A stretch of 20,483 bases of DNA from NCBI GenBank assembly GCA_946480125.1, contig CAMLIY010000027.1:1-20483 (forward strand), in the 5' to 3' direction. Within the stretch, counting starts at the first letter, position 1. Every line of letters begins with the position of its first letter. This document shows positions 1-6,686 of the stretch, piece after piece. The notes beneath the pieces are model-generated. The model was not told where the DNA came from. It did no database searches and was given only the letters and a program-made list of their open reading frames with translations. The translations under genes and the position numbers were made by a program. This stretch comes from an uncultured Asticcacaulis sp. (lineage in GTDB: Bacteria; Pseudomonadota; Alphaproteobacteria; Caulobacterales; Caulobacteraceae).

Positions 1-2041
1 GATGTACGCGCGCACGGATATCGGGGGAGCCTATCGCTGGGATGGGGGCACGCGGTCGTGGCTTCCACTTCAGGACGGCATGGTGCGCGGTGACGATTTT
101 GGCGTCTTCAGCCTGGCACTAGATGCGCAGGACCCGAACAAGGTTTATCTGGCCACCGGCCTCTATAGCAACCAGTGGGCTGGAAACGGTACGATCTGGC
201 GGTCCGACGACCGCGGCAAGACCTGGCAATCGGCCGAATTGGCCGTCAAGCTGGGCGGCAATGAAGATGGTCGTGGCGCCGGTGAGCGCCTGCAGGTCGA
301 TCCGAATATGGGCAGCATACTTTTCCTGGGTACTACAAAGGATGGCTTGCTTAAAAGCGTTGATGGCGCCCGGACGTGGACGAAGGTACCGTCCTTCCCT
401 GAAACCGGCGTGACCTTTGTTCTGTTCGACCCTCAATCGGCGAGTAAAGGTTCAGCCACCCAAACCCTCTATGCCGGCACGGAGAATAAGGACAAGAACT
501 TGTATGTCAGTCACGACGGTGGTGCATCCTGGCAGGTTATGCCGGGCACGCCCAAGGGTTTTTTGCCCCCGCACGCCGCGCTTGATGGTTCTGGCAGCGA
601 ACTCTACGTCACCTTTGCTGATCACCCTGGGCCGAACGATTGTAAGGATGGCGCCGTTTACAAATATAAAGTGACGGACAAGACATGGAGCGACGTCACA
701 CCTTTGAAGCCGGGAAAAGGCGGCCCTACCTTCTGTTACGCCGGCGTAAGCGCGGCGGCCAGCGCACCGGGAACCGTCATCGTGTCGGCGACCGACCGCT
801 GGTGGGACGGTGGCGACAAAATCTTTCGCAGCACGGACGGCGGAAAAACCTGGGCCGATCTGGCCCCGCTTTCCAAACATAGCGCCGACAGCTTCCCCTG
901 GATTCTCGCCGATAACAAGGGCGAGGAGCGCATGGGAAGCTGGATCTGGGATGTCGCCATTAACCCCTTTGATGCGAATGAAGCCATCTACGGAACCGGT
1001 GCCGGGCTATGGATGACACATAACCTGACGAACGCTGATAACAAGCAGATTGTCGACTGGTCTTTTGATGTCGAAAATTTCGAGGAGATGGCCGTTCTCG
1101 ATATGGTCAGTCCGTCGGCGGGCGCTCACCTGATCGCCTCCGTTGGCGATGTTGGCGGTTTCCGTTTCCTCGATTTCGACTCCTCACCGGGTTTGAACGG
1201 CGGCTATTATCAACCGGCCGCCGGCAGTAACCGGACACTAGATTTTGCTGAACTTAATCCCGGATTTGTCGTGCGCACGGCAGACGGTGACGCGGCTAAA
1301 AACAACGCCTTCTTATCGCTCGATAATGGCAAAACCTGGCAGGATATGCCATCCAAACCGCCGCTGGTTCGCCACGATGATAAAGGGTGGTACACGCCGG
1401 GTCGCATTGCGGTCTCGGCCAAGGGCACGTCCATGGTATGGTCGACCGGGAACGGCTCGGTTTATTATTCCATAGATCGTGGCAATACCTGGGTGCCTTC
1501 GACCGGCTACCCCAAGCTTAGCGGGCACTTCTTGCAGCCTTTTTCAGACCGATCAGTCGATGGTGTCTATTATGCCTATAACCGCGAAGCCGGAGAGATG
1601 CTGGCCAGCGCCGATAATGGCGCGACCTTCCAGGTTTTTGCGCAAGGCCTGCCCAAACTGGATGGCTGGCAGCCGGATGTTATGCCCCGCGCCGTGCCGG
1701 GACGCCTGCGCGACATCTGGCTGCCGGGACCCTGGGGATTGTTCCACGGCCGCGATCCTAAATCTCCGTTCAAACAGGTTGACGGGTTCGACACGGTTTC
1801 TGGCGTGGGTTTCGGCAAGGCCGCCGATGGCGCGCCCTATCCCACAGTCTTTGTCTGGGGCCATTATAAGGGAAAACTTGGCATTTACCGGTCTACGGAC
1901 GAAGGTAAGTCATGGGTTCGCATCAATGATGACGAGCATCAATATGGCAGTGGTGGCATCCTGATCGGTGATCCCAACGTGTTTGGCCTTGTCTATATCT
2001 CCGGCCGGGGCCTTGGTACGGGGCTGCCCGGTAAGGAGTAG
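1..2041 (+). CDS. GH74 xyloglucanase, 5' end cut by window edge
   Basis: This enzyme is expected to hydrolyse the beta-1,4-glucan backbone of xyloglucan, outside the cell or in the periplasm. The visible 679 residues begin at the family signature YARTDIGGAYRWD, which in GH74 proteins follows a signal peptide and a short first strand, so roughly 50-70 residues lie left of the window. Eight Asp-box (SxDxGxTW-type) motifs are spread along the protein, for example SDDRGKTW, STDGGKTW, SLDNGKTW and STDEGKSW, as expected for the two seven-bladed propellers. The Asp of RTDIGG matches the first catalytic Asp of the family; the Asp of LDFAELNPGFVV is my candidate for the second. Nothing is appended after the propellers, so no carbohydrate-binding module is visible. 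The stop is TAG at 2039-2041. Whether it is endo-acting or reducing-end specific cannot be told here. It is the strongest marker that the locus targets xyloglucan. Confidence 0.93.
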   Translation, partial: MYARTDIGGAYRWDGGTRSWLPLQDGMVRGDDFGVFSLALDAQDPNKVYLATGLYSNQWAGNGTIWRSDDRGKTWQSAELAVKLGGNEDGRGAGERLQVDPNMGSILFLGTTKDGLLKSVDGARTWTKVPSFPETGVTFVLFDPQSASKGSATQTLYAGTENKDKNLYVSHDGGASWQVMPGTPKGFLPPHAALDGSGSELYVTFADHPGPNDCKDGAVYKYKVTDKTWSDVTPLKPGKGGPTFCYAGVSAAASAPGTVIVSATDRWWDGGDKIFRSTDGGKTWADLAPLSKHSADSFPWILADNKGEERMGSWIWDVAINPFDANEAIYGTGAGLWMTHNLTNADNKQIVDWSFDVENFEEMAVLDMVSPSAGAHLIASVGDVGGFRFLDFDSSPGLNGGYYQPAAGSNRTLDFAELNPGFVVRTADGDAAKNNAFLSLDNGKTWQDMPSKPPLVRHDDKGWYTPGRIAVSAKGTSMVWSTGNGSVYYSIDRGNTWVPSTGYPKLSGHFLQPFSDRSVDGVYYAYNREAGEMLASADNGATFQVFAQGLPKLDGWQPDVMPRAVPGRLRDIWLPGPWGLFHGRDPKSPFKQVDGFDTVSGVGFGKAADGAPYPTVFVWGHYKGKLGIYRSTDEGKSWVRINDDEHQYGSGGILIGDPNVFGLVYISGRGLGTGLPGKE

Positions 2042-2112
2042 CCTTCTCTTCAGCAGGCGGCGTATCCAAACAGTTTAAACAAAGGTGTGACGTGCCGGAA
2101 ACCAGGACACAG

Positions 2113-3600
2113 ATGAAGCCCATAAAAAATGTCGTCATTGTCGGCGGCGGCACCGCCGGCTGGATTGCGGCCGCCGTCCTGTCGGTCAGTCTCGCACGCA
2201 ATAGTGTGTCCATTACCGTGGTGGACTCCTCGGAAATCGGCAAGGTCGGCGTCGGCGAGGCCACGATCCCGCCCATCCGTCAGCTTAATTTCATGCTGGG
2301 GCTGGATGAAGATGAGGTGATGCGGAGAACGAATGCCACCTTCAAGCTGGGTATCGAATTTGTCAACTGGGGTGCGCTAGGTGATCGCTATTTCCATCCT
2401 TTCGGCAGTCATGGTCAGGATCTGTCCGGCATCGCTTTTCACCATCACTGGCTGAGAACGCGTGAGGGCGTGCTTGCAGACTATTCGATCGCGGCGGCGG
2501 CCGCCTATGCCGGACGGTTCGCCCGCCCGACAGATGACCCGCGCGACCCCTTGTCTAAACTGTCCTACGCTCTGCACTTTGACGCGGCGCTGTATGCCGA
2601 GGTGCTGCGTGAAGTGGCGCTCAGAAATGGGGTGACGCATCTTGATGCCCGTATTGGCGATGTAACACTCGACAGTGAGACCGGTTATGTCCAGGCCTTA
2701 CAGTTATCGGATGGCAGTGTGTGGCAAGGCGACCTCTTTATTGATTGTTCCGGCTTCAAGGGGTTGTTGATAGAAGGCGCGCTAAAGACGGGCTATATCG
2801 ATTGGTCCCACTGGTTGCCTATGGATCGCGCCATAGCCGTGCCGAGTGCCTTGCCAGGGCCGACTCAGCCCTATACCCGCGCGACGGCCGGTCTAGCTGG
2901 GTGGCAGTGGCGTATTCCCTTGCAGCATCGTATCGGCAATGGCCACGTCTATTGCAGCCATTTCATGAATGACGATGAGGCCGAGGCTCGCCTGCTCGAC
3001 AATCTGGACGGCCCGGCGCTGGCGACCCCGCGACGCCTTCGCTTTACCACGGGGCGGCGTCGGTTGTGCTGGAACAAGAATGTCATAGCGCTGGGACTGG
3101 CGTCCGGTTTCGTGGAGCCTTTGGAATCGACGAGCATTCACCTGATCCAGCGCAGCGTCACGATTCTGATGGCGCTTTTTCCGGCGCGGGGGATCGTCGA
3201 TGCCGAAATCAATCTCTATAACAAGTTGATGACCGCTGAATATGAGGATGTCAGGGATTTTGTCATCCTCCATTACAAGCAAACTCAGCGGGAAGACACG
3301 CCGTTCTGGCGTCAGGTTCGCGCCATGAGTGTGCCGGAAAGCCTTTCCGAACGCATGGCCGTCTTTGCCAATCTGGGGCGCCTGGTCCTGGACCCTCGTG
3401 AACTTTTCAGGGAGAAAAACTGGAGTACCGTCCTGCTCGGTCAGGGCCTGTGGCCGCAAGGCTATGATCCCCAAGCCGATCTCATACCGGAGGTTGAGGT
3501 TCGAAAGGACCTTAGGGGCATGAAAAGTGTTATTAAGAACCGGACGAATACCTTGCCTGGTCATGACGACTTTCTGAGGGCGCATCGTGCAGTATCATGA
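2113..3600 (+). CDS. Flavin-dependent tryptophan-halogenase family protein
   Basis: This is a PrnA-like FADH2-dependent halogenase (Trp_halogenase family) of 495 residues. Near the N terminus is the FAD-binding GxGxxG (VGGGTAGW, G11/G13/G16). The lysine equivalent to PrnA Lys79 is K78 in NATFKLGIEFVNWG. The family motif WxWxIP is present as WQWRIP (264-269), and the catalytic glutamate of VEPLESTSI is E338. With both catalytic residues kept it is probably active, but the substrate is unknown; related proteins from environmental bacteria and Xanthomonas halogenate free indole rather than tryptophan. I chose ATG 2113 because MKPIKNVVIVGGG matches the usual N terminus and AGGA lies just upstream. 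A GTG at 2092 behind AAAGGTG would add seven residues and remains possible. It follows GH74 by about 70 bases in the same direction, and its TGA overlaps the ATG of a 25-codon ORF, so it is probably co-transcribed with the cupin gene. No partner flavin reductase is in view. Confidence 0.9.
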   Translation: MKPIKNVVIVGGGTAGWIAAAVLSVSLARNSVSITVVDSSEIGKVGVGEATIPPIRQLNFMLGLDEDEVMRRTNATFKLGIEFVNWGALGDRYFHPFGSHGQDLSGIAFHHHWLRTREGVLADYSIAAAAAYAGRFARPTDDPRDPLSKLSYALHFDAALYAEVLREVALRNGVTHLDARIGDVTLDSETGYVQALQLSDGSVWQGDLFIDCSGFKGLLIEGALKTGYIDWSHWLPMDRAIAVPSALPGPTQPYTRATAGLAGWQWRIPLQHRIGNGHVYCSHFMNDDEAEARLLDNLDGPALATPRRLRFTTGRRRLCWNKNVIALGLASGFVEPLESTSIHLIQRSVTILMALFPARGIVDAEINLYNKLMTAEYEDVRDFVILHYKQTQREDTPFWRQVRAMSVPESLSERMAVFANLGRLVLDPRELFREKNWSTVLLGQGLWPQGYDPQADLIPEVEVRKDLRGMKSVIKNRTNTLPGHDDFLRAHRAVS

Positions 3601-3674
3601 CCGAGTTCGTCCGTCCGCCACGACAGCGCCTTTTGAATATTGGTATGATTGACAGCCAGGTCTCTTGCCCATGA
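3597..3674 (+). CDS. 25-residue linker ORF with ATGA overlaps on both sides
   Basis: A short frame starts with ATG 3597-3599, overlapping the halogenase TGA as ATGA, and ends with TGA 3672-3674, overlapping the cupin ATG (3671-3673), again as ATGA. The peptide begins MTEFVRPPRQRLLNIG, is basic and proline-containing, and has no membrane segment. No good Shine-Dalgarno sequence lies at a normal distance from its ATG (a GAGGG is about 16 bases away), so if translated it would depend on re-initiation by ribosomes finishing the halogenase. It may only carry ribosomes across the gap to the cupin start and need not make a functional peptide. An in-frame ancestor of the halogenase tail or the cupin N terminus is an alternative. 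I do not recognise the peptide. Confidence 0.4.
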   Translation: MTEFVRPPRQRLLNIGMIDSQVSCP

Positions 3675-4678
3675 CTACGTTCATGCCCGTTGAAGAGGAT
3701 ACGGACGTCGGTAGTGACACAGTTGCCGCGGCCGTGGCTGGCCGGCATACACCGGTGATTTTCCGCGGCGCAGTGGCGGATTGGAAGCTGGTTCGCCAAC
3801 CTTCCGTCGATGCCCTTATAAACTGTCTGAAGGGCTTCGACACGGGAGAGGCGGCAGATATCTTCCGTCAGCCGTCAGGCGGTGATGGGCGATATTTTTA
3901 TGATGAAAGCGGTCATAGCTTTAATTTCCAACGCGGCGCGGCCCCTATAGGCGACGCCCTGGAGCGGCTTCGGCACCTGGCTGCGGGAGATGGCGAAGAA
4001 AGACTCTACATACAGTCGGTCCCGTTGAAACGGCATTTTCCGGGGCTGGCAAACGGCAACAGCCTGCCGGGTATTGACGCAGCCCCGCGCGTCTGGATAG
4101 GCAACCAGTCGATTACACCGACGCACTTCGATCTTGAAGACAATCTCGTTTGTATGGTGGCGGGGCGCAAACGTTTCATCCTGTTCCCACCGGAGCAAAC
4201 CAAGAATCTATATATCGGTCCGCTGGAGCGAACGATATCAGGCGTACCGGCCTCCATGGCCGATATTGATAAACCGGATTTTGACCGCTTCCCACGCCTG
4301 CACGAGGCCCTGGCAGCCGGCCAGATCGCGGAACTGACGCCCGGCGATGTTCTGTTCGTGCCTTATATGTGGTGGCATCAGGTCATGTCGGATGCGTCTT
4401 TTAATATGCAGATCAATTACTGGTGGAATCCGGCGTTCTTGGAAAACCCGGCTAATCCGCCGCCCATGCTGGCATTGATGAGTGCCATTCTGACGGTGCG
4501 TGACCTGCCGTCCGCCCAGAATCGTGCCTGGAAGGCGATGTTCGACCATCTTGTCTTCCACCAGTCCGATCCCGTGGCTGATCACCTGCCGCACGCCCAG
4601 CGCGGGCTGTTGGGGGACTTAAAGCCGGAGCAGCGCGCTGCAATCCTGAAGGGGTTGCGCGGTGGGACGAGCAGGTAA
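3671..4678 (+). CDS. Cupin-like (JmjC/cupin_8) Fe(II)/2-oxoglutarate oxygenase-type protein
   Basis: This 335-residue protein has the jelly-roll cupin_8/JmjC-like fold related to FIH-type hydroxylases. The N-terminal TPVIFRGAVADWKLV matches the family's opening strand (xPVVxRGxxxDWP). The iron triad is visible as H152-x-D154 in THFDLEDNL, with the distal His H236 in MWWHQVMS. The strand VAGRKRFILFPPEQ between them is also typical. All metal ligands are present, so it is plausibly an active oxygenase, possibly acting on a protein side chain or on the halogenase's substrate; the substrate is unknown. I chose ATG 3671 because it forms an ATGA overlap with the linker ORF; a TTG at 3665 is the alternative. 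It lies in one transcription unit with the halogenase. Its stop is 23 bases from the convergent stop of the GH51 gene. Confidence 0.85.
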   Translation: MTTFMPVEEDTDVGSDTVAAAVAGRHTPVIFRGAVADWKLVRQPSVDALINCLKGFDTGEAADIFRQPSGGDGRYFYDESGHSFNFQRGAAPIGDALERLRHLAAGDGEERLYIQSVPLKRHFPGLANGNSLPGIDAAPRVWIGNQSITPTHFDLEDNLVCMVAGRKRFILFPPEQTKNLYIGPLERTISGVPASMADIDKPDFDRFPRLHEALAAGQIAELTPGDVLFVPYMWWHQVMSDASFNMQINYWWNPAFLENPANPPPMLALMSAILTVRDLPSAQNRAWKAMFDHLVFHQSDPVADHLPHAQRGLLGDLKPEQRAAILKGLRGGTSR

Positions 4679-4701
4679 GCGACGAGACAAAGCATTTACT
4701 C

Positions 4702-6258
4702 CTATTCGAGACCGAGCACCGTCACCGAAGCTGGGGCGACGGTGAGGGTCAGCTTACCGCCCGCGACCTTGGCCGACATGGCCTTAGGGGTGACGGTATT
4801 GGGTGTGTCGAAGGTATTTATGCTGTCCACCTTTGGCGCCGAAAGGGTTTGACCCGAAGCCTTTGTGGCTTTGACGCCGGCAAGGGTAACGCTAAAGGTC
4901 GCGGGCGATTTCGCGTCGAGATTGGTGACGGCGATCCATACCTTGCCGGCCTTGTCCCTGGCTGCGATGGCGTCGACGCGGGGCAGGGTGATGTCGTTTG
5001 TCGTATAGGTCCCGGCATCGAAGGTCAACGGCACGAAGGTCGCGTCCTGGAAGGGCACGTACATATGGAAAATGTGATAGGTTGGAGTCAGCAGCATCTT
5101 GTCTTTGTCGGTCAGGATCATGGCCTGAAGCACATTGACCATCTGCGCGATATTGGCCATGCGGACCCGGTCGGCGTGACGCGCGAAGACGTTGATGATG
5201 AGCGCGGCCAATACGGCGTCGCGCTGAGTGTTCTGCTGTGCCAGAGCGCCTGGGGTTGATCCAGGCGTCGGCGCCAGCCACGCGCCCCATTCATCGACCA
5301 CCAGGGCCACCTTCTTTTCCGGATCATACTTGTCCATGATCGCCGACTGAGTCTTGATGGTGTCGTCCATGCTGATCGAGTCTTTCAGCAAGGTAGCATA
5401 GTCCTTTTCACCAAAGCCGGTGTCCGACAGATGTGGCGGCCACCCCCCTACGCTGTACGCGTGCAAGGACAAGCCCTCGATGCCCCAGGAATAGGAATGG
5501 GCCTTCCACGCCTTCATGACAGCGTCGGTATAGTTGGGGTCGGTGTCGCTCGGTCCGACGGCCACGCGCATCATCGGCTGGGCCGGATTGTAAGTGTGCA
5601 CGAAATGCGAAAAACGCTTCATTTCGTTGACATAAAAGTCCGCCGACATCGCGCCGCCACAGTCCCACGACTCGTTGCCGAGGCCGAGGATAGCGACCTT
5701 ATATGGCTCAGGATGACCATTTTGCGCGCGTTCGGCGCCCAGGGCGTCGTCAGTCGCAGGCGCGGTCATGTATTCGAGCCATTCGTCCGCTTCCTGCGCG
5801 GTGCCAGAACCGAGATTGACCGAGATGTAGGCTTCAGTTCCGATCTGCTGGGCGAAGTCCATGAATTCGTCTGTGCCGAAGGTGTTGGGTTCACCCGGGG
5901 CCGCCTGGCGCTCCGGGCCGACCCCGCGGCGCCAGTTATATTGGTCGGCGAAGCAGCCGCCCGGCCAGCGGACATCGGGGACTTTGAGTGCCTTCAAGGC
6001 CGTTACGACATCGTTGCGGATGCCGCGTGTGTTGGGGATCGTGGACTCCTTGCCCACCCAGATGCCGTCGTAGATGCCGCTACCCAGATGTTCGGCGAAC
6101 TGACCGAAGATATGGCGATCAATCACAGCGCCGGGCCTGGATGCATCGAGCTTTATCTCAACCGGGGCTTCGGCAGCAAAGACCGATATCGGCAGCATCA
6201 GAGCGGCCGTGATCGCGGTCGCGGATGTCAGTAGGCGCAGTGACAGTATTCTACACAT
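4702..6258 (-). CDS. GH51 alpha-L-arabinofuranosidase, secreted
   Basis: This is a retaining exo-acting enzyme that removes terminal alpha-L-arabinofuranose from arabinan, arabinoxylan or arabinosylated xyloglucan. The 518-residue protein has a Sec signal peptide (MCRILSLRLL, then a hydrophobic stretch ending VFAA-EAPVEI), so it acts in the periplasm or outside the cell. Visible GH51 marks are HIFGQFAEHLG, VPDVRWPGGCFADQYNWR, the acid/base E196 in GLGNESWDCGG, and the nucleophile E323 in VVDEWGAWL. The C-terminal beta-domain is complete and the length is normal. The start ATG (6256-6258) is preceded by AGGTAAG at good spacing. It is the only glycosidase on the minus strand. It runs towards the cupin gene and diverges from the GH43 gene, so it probably has its own promoter in the 6259-6686 gap. 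The leader is a little unusual in having a Cys at position 2, not a lipobox. Confidence 0.93.
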   Translation of the reverse strand: MCRILSLRLLTSATAITAALMLPISVFAAEAPVEIKLDASRPGAVIDRHIFGQFAEHLGSGIYDGIWVGKESTIPNTRGIRNDVVTALKALKVPDVRWPGGCFADQYNWRRGVGPERQAAPGEPNTFGTDEFMDFAQQIGTEAYISVNLGSGTAQEADEWLEYMTAPATDDALGAERAQNGHPEPYKVAILGLGNESWDCGGAMSADFYVNEMKRFSHFVHTYNPAQPMMRVAVGPSDTDPNYTDAVMKAWKAHSYSWGIEGLSLHAYSVGGWPPHLSDTGFGEKDYATLLKDSISMDDTIKTQSAIMDKYDPEKKVALVVDEWGAWLAPTPGSTPGALAQQNTQRDAVLAALIINVFARHADRVRMANIAQMVNVLQAMILTDKDKMLLTPTYHIFHMYVPFQDATFVPLTFDAGTYTTNDITLPRVDAIAARDKAGKVWIAVTNLDAKSPATFSVTLAGVKATKASGQTLSAPKVDSINTFDTPNTVTPKAMSAKVAGGKLTLTVAPASVTVLGLE

Positions 6259-6307
6259 TTTCTTACCTGATTATAGTCTTTGTGCCGAGCAATCTTGCCC
6301 ATGACAA

Positions 6308-6318
6308 TAGTCCGACAA
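6308..6318 (-). promoter_or_regulatory. Candidate GntR/FCD-type operator upstream of GH51
   Basis: Read on the minus strand this is TTGTCGGACTA, which fits the TNGTNNNACNA consensus of FadR/FCD-subfamily GntR regulators. It lies about 50 bases upstream of the GH51 start codon. A related, fully symmetric site lies ahead of the GH5 gene. The consensus has only six fixed bases, so chance occurrence is possible and no regulator gene is in the window. Confidence 0.3.
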
Positions 6319-6461
6319 TTGTAGCGTTTCCTCTTGAGTATTTGGCTTGCGACGGCTTTACAAGCCTAATTTAATTAATGTTTTACAAGTGAAATTAATT
6401 TTTGAATTTCCTTGTGGAGATCATCTCAAGTGGTATCAAGGCGCAAAAAAAAGGAAACGCC

Positions 6462-6608
6462 ATGCGCTGCGTATCAACATTGTCCGATACCATTCTGCCC
6501 GTTCTGGTGAGAGGTCTGGCCTCGACTCTGACTTCGTGTGCGGCGTCCTTAGTCACGCCGGGATCATGCCTGCACGCTGGCGAAGCCCATGCCTTTTTCA
6601 GGTCGTGA
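6462..6608 (+). CDS. Possible 48-residue small ORF, unrecognised
   Basis: ATG 6462 is preceded by AAGGAAA at good spacing and opens a 48-codon frame ending in TGA 6606-6608. The peptide starts MRCVSTLSDTILPVLVRG, contains three cysteines, and ends HAFFRS; I recognise no domain. The ribosome site is as good as those of the real genes nearby, but short frames with chance ribosome sites are common in such gaps. The opposite strand is also open here. Inverted hexamers GTCACG (6552-6557) and CGTGAC (6604-6609) bracket its 3' end, so the segment could instead be an intergenic repeat or a remnant. About 80 bases separate it from the GH43 start. Confidence 0.25.
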   Translation: MRCVSTLSDTILPVLVRGLASTLTSCAASLVTPGSCLHAGEAHAFFRS

Positions 6609-6686
6609 CATGATACGTATCGCGCCATTTTTTGTTTGCCTGTGCCGATTAGCGACCATCAACACATTGCAGAAGAAAGCACTTAT

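Larger units (their letters stand above)
6259..6686. other. Divergent control region between GH51 and GH43
   Basis: These 428 bases separate the GH51 start (leftward) from the GH43 start (rightward). The GH51-proximal half holds TAGTCCGACAA (6308-6318), ACAATTGT (6315-6322) and a GACAAT direct repeat at 11-base spacing (6303-6308, 6314-6319). A more AT-rich stretch follows at about 6355-6410, then GAGATCATCTC (6418-6428, a five-base dyad around one base). The right part contains a small ORF (6462-6608). I could not assign a convincing -35/-10 pair for either gene. Confidence 0.5.

Noticed and set aside
180..1920. Recurring SxDxGxTW-coding segments as possible DNA repeats
   Set aside because: These are the Asp-box motifs of GH74 propeller blades; the DNA between and within them has diverged and is not a tandem repeat.
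5431..6234. Plus-strand frame (267 codons) opposite GH51
   Set aside because: Antisense shadow of a complete GH51 gene with signal peptide and both catalytic Glu residues.
6270..6275. Perfect TATAAT on the minus strand before GH51
   Set aside because: It is only 11 bases from the start codon, so transcription from it would begin within or after the ribosome site, and no -35 lies at a usable distance (nearest TTGTCA is 26 bases away).
6324..6460. Inverted copies GCGTTTCC (6324-6331) and GGAAACGC (6453-6460)
   Set aside because: Eight-base arms about 120 bases apart are weak, and the second overlaps the ribosome site of the small ORF, which explains its sequence.
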